From: CAZGVV01 sp964529155
GTDB taxonomy: Bacteria; Pseudomonadota; Alphaproteobacteria; Rickettsiales; SXRF01
Assembly (NCBI GenBank): GCA_964529155.1
Contig: CAZGVV010000040.1
Coordinates: 1-19,444 of the forward strand
Direction of reading: 5' to 3'
DNA: 19,444 nucleotides
Shown here: positions 6,634 to 14,082 of the stretch, in pieces
How the letters are laid out: each line of letters starts with the position of its first letter
How positions within the stretch are numbered: position 1 is the stretch's first letter
Notes under the pieces: generated by a model
Databases searched by the model: none
What the model saw: only the letters and a program-made list of their open reading frames with translations
What the model was told of the DNA's origin: nothing
Made by a program: the position numbers and the translations under genes

Positions 6634-7506
6634 TTACGCTAATTCCATAATCACCGGCACATGGTCCGACGGTTGCTGCCAATCACGGGCATGCGTTAAT
6701 GTCTCCAGGCTTTTGATGCGGCTTACCACCGGCTCCGTCACCCACATGTGGTCGAGCCTTCGGCCACGATTGGAAGTTTTCCAATCGCGATTACGGTAAC
6801 TCCACCAGCTATATAATTTTTCCGTCTCAGGCGTAAAATGCCGTGCAGCATCACACCAGTTCAGTCCCGCTTGCAATGCGCGCAAACGCTCAACCTCATC
6901 CGGGGTGTGACTCACTACTTTTAGCAATTGCTTATGCGTACCTTCTTGGACGATTTTGCCTTTATCTAGCACAATAATGCGATCCATTTTTTGAATAGTA
7001 CTGAGGCGGTGGGCAATAACAATTGCAGTGCGTTCTTTCATAAGCTCCACGTTTAAATCCCCCACCAGTACCATTGGGTCATGAGCGCGGCGCGCGTGGG
7101 CGAACCAGTCTGTCATGGCGGCGACGTAATCCAGCTTGAAGCCATAATAAGGATTTTCCATGCGATCCGGTATATCCCCACCGGCGGGAACATAAAAATT
7201 GTGCAACTCAGTGCCGTCCGGCAGCCGGGCGGCGATGTGGCGGGAGTCCGGGCTGTCGAGCAGCGATAGGCTGTGCATATTGGTCAACGGCACTTGCGAA
7301 ATCAGCGCAACACCATGATAGCCTTTTTGTCCTTTTACTTCGATATGTGAATAGCCCAACGCACGGATGGCGTCATAGGGGAAATGCTCATTGATGGTTT
7401 TAATTTCCTGAAGCGCTATCACGTGGGGCGCATGCGTGCGAATTAACTGCTCAAGCAACGGCAGCCGTAGTCGCACAGAATTGATGTTCCAGGTAGCAAT
7501 ACGCAT
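6634..7506 (-). CDS. xth: Exonuclease III with an in-frame ABC-transporter segment (chimera)
   Basis: The frame encodes an Xth/ExoA-type exonuclease III, an AP endonuclease and 3'-5' exonuclease of base excision repair. Counting from the ATG at 7506 (MRIATWNINSVR, the usual start; a GTG at 7512 adds two residues), the metal and catalytic positions are present: N9 and Glu34 (LQE), GDLN at 149-152, Asp252 (RRLDHMW), and Asp281-His282 (SDHVP). YSWWSYR and NRGRRLDH are typical of alphaproteobacterial forms. Directly after GDLNV the usual APLE-type loop of about 9 residues is missing; instead about 36 residues of an ABC exporter ATPase occur (154-190, with IVIAHRLST and GKIVQEGTH). Native sequence resumes at HKQLLKVVSHTP. 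The replaced loop lies beside the active site, so activity is uncertain. Its stop is 2 nt from repeat copy 1. It may be a true fusion or an assembly error. Confidence 0.85.
   Translation of the reverse strand: MRIATWNINSVRLRLPLLEQLIRTHAPHVIALQEIKTINEHFPYDAIRALGYSHIEVKGQKGYHGVALISQVPLTNMHSLSLLDSPDSRHIAARLPDGTELHNFYVPAGGDIPDRMENPYYGFKLDYVAAMTDWFAHARRAHDPMVLVGDLNVELMKERTAIVIAHRLSTIQKMDRIIVLDKGKIVQEGTHKQLLKVVSHTPDEVERLRALQAGLNWCDAARHFTPETEKLYSWWSYRNRDWKTSNRGRRLDHMWVTEPVVSRIKSLETLTHARDWQQPSDHVPVIMELA
6937..7047 (-). other. Foreign ABC-transporter ATPase fragment within xth
   Basis: These 111 bases encode ELMKERTAIVIAHRLST, then QKMDRIIVLDKGKIVQEGT. In ABC exporters this stretch lies after Walker B and the D-loop and contains the H-loop histidine (AHRLST) and the D-x-I-x-VLDKG strand. 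Walker A, the signature motif and Walker B are absent, so it cannot act as an ATPase. The right joint coincides with HKQLL, a sequence plausible in both parents; the left joint follows GDLNV. Frame is kept on both sides. Confidence 0.8.
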
Positions 7507-7561
7507 CCGCACAACCTATAGCAGATTTTCTGCAAGAATATAGGAGCTTTATATAGCTTAC

Positions 7562-7702
7562 CTAAGCGGTTTCATTGCCGTAAATATCTTTTTTCACATT
7601 ACCGTGCTCATCCTTTGGCCGCTCCCCCTGGATGTTTTCGTCCGCAGGATTGCCTTGGATATTAGTGCCGGTAATATTCCCGAAAATGTCACGGTCGGTC
7701 AT
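7562..7702 (-). CDS. Small 46-aa protein with DxxGN repeats
   Basis: The ATG at 7702 has a strong AGGAG 8 nt upstream and opens a 46-residue protein; the longer in-frame reading from 7798 lacks such a site. The sequence is built from short similar units: DIFGNITG, NIQGNPADE, NIQGERPKDE, HGNVKKD, DIYGNETA. It is hydrophilic and acidic with no hydrophobic segment. I know no family for it. It lies 49 nt upstream of xth on the same strand and could be co-transcribed. A CTATAAG preceded by TG (reverse strand, near 7770) may be an extended -10 element. The repeat pattern and ribosome site support expression; function is unknown. Confidence 0.6.
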   Translation of the reverse strand: MTDRDIFGNITGTNIQGNPADENIQGERPKDEHGNVKKDIYGNETA

Positions 7703-7841
7703 GGTGGTACTCCTGTAGGGTAATAGCAATGCAGTTCCTGGCCATCGGCATATTGCAACAGACAGCAATATTCTTCTTATAGCACATTTACGGTGCAATA
7801 GGTAATTGCAGCATTATGTTATTGTTCCAGTATACACACTC

Positions 7842-9467
7842 TCAAACAATATTCAATAAATCACATATTTTACGCCTTAATTCAGCTGGATCGAATGGCT
7901 TGGCGATATAATCATCCATGCCTACGTCAAAACAACGCTGCACATCATTTGCCATAACGTGCGCCGTGACGCCAATGATGGGAAGGCGCTTTGTATTATT
8001 TTTGCGTTCGTCCTCACGCAGCAAGCGGGTGGTTGTGTAACCGTCCAATATCGGCATTTGCGCGTCCATTAAGATAATATCGTAAAAATTCTTGCCTTCA
8101 CTTAGTTTGGCAAGAACCTCTTTGCCGTTATGCGCTATGTCGTAATCAAATCCCATATATTCAAGCAAAGTAGTGGCCACTAAAATATTGGGTTGATGAT
8201 CTTCTGCCAGCAAAATCATGACTTTTTTTTGTGGCGCTGCAGGAGTGAAATGTTTGTCATTTCCTGGCACTGTCGTTGAAAGCAAAGCCACCTCGGCATA
8301 CTCTAATGGCAGATGAAGAGTAAATTCCGATCCCTGCCCTAACACGCTTTTTAACGTTATAGACCCTCCCATCAGCTCAGCCAGATTTTTACTGATGGCA
8401 AGCCCTAGTCCGCTTCCACCGTATTGGCGCGTAATAGACATATCGGCCTGAACAAATTTATCAAATACAGCCGACACTTTTCCAACAGGGATGCCAATAC
8501 CCGTATCTTTAACGCGAATATGGGCATAGGCATGGCTATTATCCGCACTTGGAGTTACGGAGAACAGCAGGGTAACATTGCCTTCGTGTGTAAATTTTAG
8601 CGCATTGCCGATAAGATTCGTAAGTATCTGCCGTATCCGCAGAGGATCACCCATGAATAAAACATCGTGTTGCGGCGTTTTTATATAAGTTAACTCGATC
8701 TTTTTCTTATTCGCCTCCACCGAAAACATAGCAATCAATTCTTCTATCATTGTAGAAAAACGAAAAGGAATATGCTCCAGATCGATGCTGTTGCTGTCTG
8801 CTTTGGTGAAATCTAATAAGTCATTGATTAGAGACAGCAAAGATTGCGCACTGAGCTGCAATGTGTTGAGCATTTCTTTCTGCTTATCCGTCAGTGGATT
8901 GCTCATTTTCAAAATATGCGACAACCCAAGCACTGCATTCATCGGCGTACGGATTTCATGACTGATATTGGCGAGGAATTCAGACTTTGCGATATTTGCT
9001 GATTCAGCGCGTTCTTTTGCTAATTTGAGTGCAGATTCATTCTCATGAAGGGATTTTTCAAGCAGGTATCGTTTTGTCATATCATAAATAATACCAACCC
9101 AGCCCGTAACCTCTTTGTTTTCATTTACAATTGGCGTATAGCTACATTGCATATACCGGTAGCCGTTAGACAGGTTGATTTCTGTTTCATAACGAAAATG
9201 CTCGCCTCTTAAGGCGCGTTCATAATAAGGACGAATGGTTTCCACGCCCTCTTCGCCGAGCAATTCCACCAAAGATTTTCCGATGATCTGTTCAGGGGTG
9301 GTGCCATACCAATCAGCATATGCTTTGTTCACAAAGAGAAATTTTTTATCAGCACTGCAATAATTAATCGGTATATCTGCCGCGTCCAAAATTACCCGCA
9401 AGGCAGTGGGATTATTTAACAAGTTCTCTTTAAACAATCGCTGCATGGATAAAACTTGGGCTTTCAT
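7842..9467 (-). CDS. PAS-containing hybrid sensor histidine kinase
   Basis: The 541-residue cytoplasmic protein has no membrane segment. Order of domains: a PAS/PAC sensor (about 20-135, with NYCSADKKFLFVNKAYADWYG and GWVGIIYDMTKR), a short coiled coil (135-160), a HisKA dimerisation domain with phosphoacceptor His170 (FLANISHEIRTPMN), and a HATPase domain (N box about 284-291, G1 DTGIGIP at 321, G2 GSGLGLAI at 351). A C-terminal receiver follows, with Glu422/Asp423, phosphoacceptor Asp468 (ILMDAQMP), Thr501 and Lys523 (IAKPF). All key residues are present, so it should autophosphorylate and pass phosphate to its own receiver, and then probably to an Hpt protein elsewhere. No response regulator or output gene is next to it. 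It may respond to a cytoplasmic ligand or redox state through the PAS domain; this is inferred. Base composition is more AT-rich than in fabI-aroC. Confidence 0.93.
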   Translation of the reverse strand: MKAQVLSMQRLFKENLLNNPTALRVILDAADIPINYCSADKKFLFVNKAYADWYGTTPEQIIGKSLVELLGEEGVETIRPYYERALRGEHFRYETEINLSNGYRYMQCSYTPIVNENKEVTGWVGIIYDMTKRYLLEKSLHENESALKLAKERAESANIAKSEFLANISHEIRTPMNAVLGLSHILKMSNPLTDKQKEMLNTLQLSAQSLLSLINDLLDFTKADSNSIDLEHIPFRFSTMIEELIAMFSVEANKKKIELTYIKTPQHDVLFMGDPLRIRQILTNLIGNALKFTHEGNVTLLFSVTPSADNSHAYAHIRVKDTGIGIPVGKVSAVFDKFVQADMSITRQYGGSGLGLAISKNLAELMGGSITLKSVLGQGSEFTLHLPLEYAEVALLSTTVPGNDKHFTPAAPQKKVMILLAEDHQPNILVATTLLEYMGFDYDIAHNGKEVLAKLSEGKNFYDIILMDAQMPILDGYTTTRLLREDERKNNTKRLPIIGVTAHVMANDVQRCFDVGMDDYIAKPFDPAELRRKICDLLNIV

Positions 9468-9541
9468 GGGCTAGTCTTCTTTAGGATATGAAGTTAGCCA
9501 TTCAAAATCATCAATCATAAATAATCTATAGGTATATAGTC

Positions 9542-11200
9542 CTACATGCTAGCCGATCGTTTTATTGGTTTCCCTTGGGTTATGCTGTCTACGTCTTGCA
9601 TGTGAGGTAATGCTGGCCATGTGGATTCAAGCATTTTTCTGTCCAGGCCATGGGCGTCGATAAAGTCATGAATATAGCCTGAGGTGGGTACTTTCATATC
9701 CTTTAAGGAATATTTGGCTATGCCCTCAGGCGTGGATATCTGGCCTAGCACCTCTTCAGGGGATGGTGGAGGAATTAAGGTCTGCTCTTCGTGGTTTATG
9801 CTGCGCGCTTCCACCATGCTGGCTATTTGTAGGGCCGCATTTACGGCATAGGTTGCTTTAGTAGGATAAAGTACGAAATGCCCTTGCCTAATTTCGAACG
9901 GTGGTTTATGTGCCTGCTCTTCCATATCCAATCGGGTACGCATGGATTGTTCCATACTAGGACGCATTCCTTGCTGTAATACCATTACTTCTATGGGTAC
10001 ATTGTGGTGCCGTTTTTCAAGCTCATACTGAAAATTCAGGGTATCCCGCACGATAAGGCGCGGATTAGCTTCTTCAAATGTTAAATCTTTTAATACGGGA
10101 AAACGCTCTTTCAATAACTCAAAATATGTTTTAGTTCGTTTTTTCTTTTCCGAATCAGACATTATCCATTGCTCCCCCGGCAATGAGGGGGCGTCTTCGG
10201 TCAATAAGTGATTATGGCAATACGCCGCTTCTTCTACCGGCAAATAACATACAGCTATCTTGTCATTATAGGGCGAAAGCATGCCGCCATGTTCGCCCAG
10301 CATAATAAATGCCGGTGGAGTTTCCCAATTCCTGGGCAGATTAATTAATAACATCGCCCGCTGATAGACTTGGACACCATCCTGATCCCCGGGATGCCCC
10401 TGATTGATCTGCGGAGTGATTTCTGGTCCACCTTGCCAGGCGGCTTGCACCACCTGGTCAAAATACAACGCTTCTTTTTGATCATCTAAAATAGTGAATT
10501 CACCGCGCGTGCCCAGAATACCATTGGCCGCAACTTTGCAATTTTTGCGAATAGTAATATTGGGCTGTGATTCCAATTCCGCTTGAATCATAGCCAAATA
10601 TTTTGGCACGTTTAAGCCGATTTCCTGGCTTTGAAAACCACCGGCTATTTTCGTGTTGCCTTGATTGTAATTAGCATATTCGCAAGGATTTAACGGACGG
10701 AAAAAATCTTCTGCTTTAAAAGAGCCAAATAAGGCAGCTTCTGCCTTTGCCAGATCTCCACCAAATAAATTTTGGATTATTTTGCTAAAAATAGGCTCAT
10801 ATATTTTCCATACTTTATCGGCATTTTCTTTGTATTTTTGCAAGGTAAGCGCTCTTTTATTTTCAGGCACTGCTGCTTTGCCTGCCTCTTGCGTTTCCTG
10901 CGCAACCAAAAATTTCATGGGGGGTGCGGGCGTATAGATGTCTTTTGGCATTAGCAACTTCCACATTGTTGCGCCTATCAAGCAATCTTTTGCTGTGTCA
11001 AAACTCAGCGGGTATTCACCGCCCAGATGAAGACGGGAGGCGATAAGGCTTGCACCGTTGAGTAACTTATCTTGCGCTTCAATTAAGGTAATATCGTATT
11101 TTGGCTCGCCATTATCATCTTTCAGGCGCGCCAGCATTAAGGCAGACAAACAACCTCCAAGTCCGCCCCCAATGATGGCTATGCGTTCTTTTTTTCTCAT
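9542..11200 (-). CDS. FAD-dependent oxidoreductase (DAO-like)
   Basis: The 552-residue product opens with a Rossmann dinucleotide-binding motif, IAIIGGGLGGCLSALMLARL (residues 7-26), followed by an acidic residue closing the second strand (LIEA, Glu41), as in FAD-binding amine and hydroxyacid oxidases. The stretch ASLIASRLHLGGEYP (50-64) resembles the flavin-contact loop in the D-amino-acid-oxidase-like group. A hydrophobic N-terminus is part of the fold, not an export signal. The middle and C-terminal parts match no family I can name, so the substrate is unknown. Its ATG is two nt after the stop of the upstream O-methyltransferase, so the two are an operon and probably modify the same small molecule. 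The C-terminal about 60 residues (PPPSPEEVLG onward) look like an added tail. Confidence 0.8.
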   Translation of the reverse strand: MRKKERIAIIGGGLGGCLSALMLARLKDDNGEPKYDITLIEAQDKLLNGASLIASRLHLGGEYPLSFDTAKDCLIGATMWKLLMPKDIYTPAPPMKFLVAQETQEAGKAAVPENKRALTLQKYKENADKVWKIYEPIFSKIIQNLFGGDLAKAEAALFGSFKAEDFFRPLNPCEYANYNQGNTKIAGGFQSQEIGLNVPKYLAMIQAELESQPNITIRKNCKVAANGILGTRGEFTILDDQKEALYFDQVVQAAWQGGPEITPQINQGHPGDQDGVQVYQRAMLLINLPRNWETPPAFIMLGEHGGMLSPYNDKIAVCYLPVEEAAYCHNHLLTEDAPSLPGEQWIMSDSEKKKRTKTYFELLKERFPVLKDLTFEEANPRLIVRDTLNFQYELEKRHHNVPIEVMVLQQGMRPSMEQSMRTRLDMEEQAHKPPFEIRQGHFVLYPTKATYAVNAALQIASMVEARSINHEEQTLIPPPSPEEVLGQISTPEGIAKYSLKDMKVPTSGYIHDFIDAHGLDRKMLESTWPALPHMQDVDSITQGKPIKRSASM

Positions 11201-11202
11201 AG

Positions 11203-12048
11203 CTATGCTGCGCGCCCGTACCCATTAGACTGACGTTTAGAAAGCTTTGCGACATGCCCTTCACCGCATTTTTCTGCTACCATAACACCGTCTTCAAACC
11301 CGAGCAGAACAGCCTCTACGCGCGGATCTTGCGATATGCTAATATTGAGGCCCCTTAAAATCTCCGCGCTTTTATCGCGTGCTTGAGCATTATCCGCCTC
11401 AAACCAGGATGGTTTTTTTTCATAATACGCCGGGTCTGCCACACGGCCACTCCATAACATATTATCCAAAATTACCAGCCCGCCAGGACGGAGTAAATCT
11501 ACGGCCATTTTATAGTAGTCCGGATAGTTGGGCTTATCGGCATCAATGAAAATAATATCAAATGTTCCTGCTTCGTCTTTATCCAGCAGCGCTTGCAGCT
11601 TGTCTTTTGCTGCTCCAAGCCTCAGCTCAATGCGGTCGGTAATGCCTGGGGTTTCCTGGTTGGCTAATGCCCAGTGCTTTTTTGCAATTTCCAGTGACTC
11701 GGCTGTTTTTTCATGCTCAATTTCACAGGTAATCACTTTACTGCCTTCAGGCATTTCCCGAGCTATGGCAAGGGCTGACCGACCTGTAAATGTACCAACA
11801 TCAATGGCCTTCATAGGGCCGCCATTTTTTCGCTTAAGCAACCGCGTTTGCATGGCCAGGAAATTCGCCTCTGCGGTAGGAACTTCCATAACCGCAATAG
11901 GCTGATTGGGTTCTATGACACTGATGGTGCCTGTCATGTTGGCCGTTGCTGCGTCAAGCGCTTCTTCCGCTGCGGTCCGGCGGGGAGTATTAATAAAAGC
12001 CAGAAAGCGCTCGATCACTTCAGGTATGAAAGGTTTATTGCTTGGCAT
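11203..12048 (-). CDS. SAM-dependent O-methyltransferase, class I (caffeoyl-CoA OMT-like)
   Basis: The 281-residue protein has the metal-dependent class I O-methyltransferase core: SAM-binding motif DVGTFTGRSALA (83-94), an acidic end of the next strand (CEIEHE, Glu109 or Glu111), FIDADKPNYPDYY (167-179), and RPGGLVILDNMLWSGRV (187-203). Asp169, Asp195 and Asn196 correspond to the metal and substrate ligands of the caffeoyl-CoA/catechol O-methyltransferase group. It carries about 50 extra residues at the N-terminus and a short basic tail compared with minimal members. It is the first gene of a two-gene unit with the FAD oxidoreductase, suggesting hydroxylation or oxidation coupled to methylation of an aromatic or polyol metabolite; this is inferred from adjacency. 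The 225-bp region upstream (12049-12273) has an AT-rich TATAAA-like box on the reverse strand near 12100 and no gene I can support. Confidence 0.88.
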   Translation of the reverse strand: MPSNKPFIPEVIERFLAFINTPRRTAAEEALDAATANMTGTISVIEPNQPIAVMEVPTAEANFLAMQTRLLKRKNGGPMKAIDVGTFTGRSALAIAREMPEGSKVITCEIEHEKTAESLEIAKKHWALANQETPGITDRIELRLGAAKDKLQALLDKDEAGTFDIIFIDADKPNYPDYYKMAVDLLRPGGLVILDNMLWSGRVADPAYYEKKPSWFEADNAQARDKSAEILRGLNISISQDPRVEAVLLGFEDGVMVAEKCGEGHVAKLSKRQSNGYGRAA

Positions 12049-12273
12049 CTTATAAATCCCGTACAGGCGGCATTGCGAATAAAAATTAATTAATTTATAC
12101 AGGCAAATTTTTCTACATGCAGCAAAAAATTAGGATCAATTATTATGGGGGCCGCACTCTCTCTTCGATTCTTTTTACACCCCTTACGCTCAAATCGTAC
12201 CATATATCTGGAATGGTCCGCTTAAAACATTTTCATCAAAATGTAATATTCAGAATTGATTGGCTTGCCCATC

Positions 12274-12735
12274 CTAACGTTTATTCTCAGTATTGCTCCC
12301 GCCTTTTCGACTAGGTCTACCTGGAAAGTCTACACGTAGGTTCCTATTTTTCAATTTCACGAATGGTTTAGAATCCGGTTCTTCTGGAGCCCAATGTTTT
12401 AGCCCTATTTCTGCCTCGTCCAGTAATCCCTGTGCGGCCTTTCTTGCCGCAGAATCGGGTGGCAAAATTTTAATGGCCAACGTTACTATTCTGTCAAATG
12501 CTTTTGGTATTTTATCGATTTCTTCTCGGCTCAGAGATTCTTTTTCTACAACCTGCCTAATTAATTTAGCATCCAGAGGCTGAAACTCCAGTGCCTCATC
12601 AAGAACATCTATAATATCAGGCTTTTTTGTTTTCTCAATGGCTTCAACAATTGGCACTAATCTTCTTGCGATAGCGTGGACTTTTTCAGGCAATTCACTT
12701 ACTGCAGCATTGTTTGGCCCTGTGGTATTGGTCAC
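12274..12735 (-). CDS. Hypothetical helical protein
   Basis: I do not recognise this 153-residue ORF. It starts with GTG at 12735; GAGG lies about 10 nt upstream, an acceptable ribosome site. It is hydrophilic, predicted largely alpha-helical in residues 14-110 (for example ELPEKVHAIARRLVPIVEAI and AKLIRQVVEKESLSREEI), and ends in a basic, probably disordered tail (RNLRVDFPGRPSRKGG). No cysteine, signal peptide or membrane segment is seen. It is separated by over 200 bp from the methyltransferase operon, so it is probably a single unit. The full-length frame and even amino-acid composition support a real gene, at moderate confidence. Confidence 0.55.
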   Translation of the reverse strand: MTNTTGPNNAAVSELPEKVHAIARRLVPIVEAIEKTKKPDIIDVLDEALEFQPLDAKLIRQVVEKESLSREEIDKIPKAFDRIVTLAIKILPPDSAARKAAQGLLDEAEIGLKHWAPEEPDSKPFVKLKNRNLRVDFPGRPSRKGGSNTENKR

Positions 12736-12883
12736 GTTGCTGAGTCCTCACTTAAAATATGTGTAATTATACCATTATTTCATTACTTATTTATTAACAT
12801 ATATTATATGGTGGCTGAAGTAGTTAAGACCTAAAAACGCTCCTAAAAGACAGCGATGCTATATGTCTGCAAGAGCGGATTAG

Positions 12884-13042
12884 ATGGATTATTTTCGCAG
12901 CTATAATGCATTCGATGTATCGGAGTTTTATCACCGCTGCGTCAGGCAGGATAATTTTTACTGCTTCCTCAAGGAGTGCGAATGGCACTTCAATGGCAAA
13001 AACCACCAACCATTAGTTAATCAACTGAAATTACGACTAAAA
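12884..13042 (+). pseudogene. IS1595-type transposase remnant
   Basis: A short frame reads FRSYNAFDVSEFYHR and then NFYCFLKECEWHFNGKN and LVNQLKLRLK. From memory of the IS1595 (IS1016-like) transposases, the first piece resembles the DGWRSYNALDVS region and the second the C-terminal FLKECEWRFN block. The INHS and NHINGIENFWNQAK region that should lie between them is absent, so this is an internally deleted, inactive fragment. There is no start with a ribosome site, and the frame simply runs into the complement of the tRNA gene. No terminal inverted repeats were recognised. The remaining bases of 12736-13080 are AT-rich and show nothing else I can name. Confidence 0.5.
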
Positions 13043-13080
13043 TGCCAGCCATTAACCCTTAGCTATTTCGCCTCTAGTTA

Positions 13081-13156
13081 TGGCAGGAGCGACAGGAATC
13101 GAACCTGCAACCCCCGGTTTTGGAGACCGGTGCTCTACCAATTGAGCTACGCTCCT
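13081..13156 (-). tRNA. tRNA-Trp (anticodon CCA)
   Basis: The reverse strand folds into a full cloverleaf: acceptor AGGAGCG pairing with CGCTCCT, D arm GCTC/GAGC, anticodon stem CCGGT/ACCGG with loop CTCCAAA giving anticodon CCA, T arm GCAGG-TTCGATT-CCTGT, discriminator G and an encoded CCA tail. It stands alone, not next to secE-nusG as in many proteobacteria. The transposase remnant lies just beyond its 3' end. Confidence 0.97.
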
Positions 13157-13219
13157 AGCATGCGCCAGGATTTGCCTGCGGGAGCGCATTCATAGCAGAC
13201 CGGAAACCAAAGTCCAGTA

Positions 13220-13248
13220 TTGTCGGCAGGCTTGCATCACGCTATAAA
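13220..13248 (+). promoter_or_regulatory. Candidate sigma-70 promoter for the amidase gene
   Basis: TTGTCG at 13220-13225 and TATAAA at 13243-13248 are separated by 17 bp. Transcription would begin about 7 nt after the -10 box, at or within a base or two of the ATG at 13255, which would give a leaderless or nearly leaderless mRNA. Confidence 0.45.
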
Positions 13249-13254
13249 GTATCC

Positions 13255-14082
13255 ATGCAACGGATTGACGCCCCTTCCCCTAATCATGACAGCCGCAACG
13301 GGCAGACGGTGGATATGCTGGTTATGCATTATACCGGCATGGATTCAGCACAGGCCGCCCTGGCCAAGCTATGCGACCCTGCTGAAGCGCACCGGGTAAG
13401 CGCGCATTATCTGGTGGATGAAGCCGGGCGCGTATTTGCATTGGTGCCGGAAGACCGCCGGGCGTGGCATGCCGGGGTGAGTAGCTGGCGGGGAAATAAG
13501 GATATTAATGCCCGCTCGATCGGCATTGAAATCGCCAATCCGGGGCATGACGGCAACTGCCCTGCCTTTCCTAAACCGCAAATGGAGGCGGTGGCCGAAC
13601 TTGCAAAAGGCATTATCGCGCGGCACGGCATTCCCGCGTGGAATGTGGTGGCGCATTCAGACATTGCGCCGGCACGCAAACAAGATCCGGGGGAGCATTT
13701 TGATTGGAAAAGCTTGGCGGATCAAGGCATCGGGCTATGGCATGCACCGGAGGGTGATCAGGGTTTATTGCATGATCCCCTAGGCTGGGCGCGGCGTATG
13801 GTTCAGCACGGCATTATGGCACTGACCTCTTTCGCCGGAGAAAGCGCCGATATTCGCGCCATGCAGAAAAGCCTGGCGCGTTTTGGCTATGACGTGCCAA
13901 CAGATGGTGTCTATGACACCACTACCCGGCTGGCTGCCACGGCCTTCCAGCGCCATTTTCGGCAGCATATGGTCAACGGCGCATGGGATGATGAGTGCCG
14001 CCAATTGCTGAACGGCTTGCTAGCGCGCGTGCCTTCTGCTACGGTTGCGGGGCCAGATGGCCGGATGGCCGCTAGAAGTTAA
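13255..14082 (+). CDS. N-acetylmuramoyl-L-alanine amidase (Amidase_2) with peptidoglycan-binding domain
   Basis: The 275-residue protein is an AmiD/AmpD-type zinc amidase that cuts the bond between MurNAc and L-alanine in peptidoglycan or its turnover products. Residues 1-155 hold the catalytic domain: zinc ligands His25 (VMHYTG), His134 (VAHSDIAP) and Asp144 (KQDPG), catalytic Glu92 (IGIEIAN) and the WHAG motif at 71-74. Residues 195-255 form a PG_binding_1 helical domain (IRAMQKSLARFGYDVPTDGVYDTTT, then AFQRHF). There is no signal peptide, so a cytoplasmic recycling role is possible. The start has no clear Shine-Dalgarno and coincides with a predicted transcription start. The last 10 codons and the TAA lie inside rnpB, so the final residues (DGRMAARS) are written by the 5' end of the RNase P RNA gene. 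Confidence 0.92.
   Translation: MQRIDAPSPNHDSRNGQTVDMLVMHYTGMDSAQAALAKLCDPAEAHRVSAHYLVDEAGRVFALVPEDRRAWHAGVSSWRGNKDINARSIGIEIANPGHDGNCPAFPKPQMEAVAELAKGIIARHGIPAWNVVAHSDIAPARKQDPGEHFDWKSLADQGIGLWHAPEGDQGLLHDPLGWARRMVQHGIMALTSFAGESADIRAMQKSLARFGYDVPTDGVYDTTTRLAATAFQRHFRQHMVNGAWDDECRQLLNGLLARVPSATVAGPDGRMAARS
14017..14045 (+). promoter_or_regulatory. Possible rnpB promoter inside the amidase coding region
   Basis: TTGCTA (14017-14022), a 17-bp spacer, and TACGGT (14040-14045) would start transcription near 14051-14052, exactly where helix P1 of RNase P RNA begins. The boxes match consensus only partly (about 4 and 3 of 6), so the call rests mainly on position. Confidence 0.35.

Noticed and set aside
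6634..7506. Reading xth as a true ABC transporter gene
   Set aside because: Walker A, signature and Walker B motifs are all missing; only the H-loop segment is present and the rest is exonuclease III.
7521..7533. Small hairpin GCAGA/TCTGC between the 46-aa gene and xth
   Set aside because: A five-base stem without a T-run is too weak to call a terminator.
12117..12314. 65-codon forward frame in the gap upstream of the methyltransferase
   Set aside because: No ribosome binding site, no recognisable features, and it runs into the 3' end of the gene at 12274.
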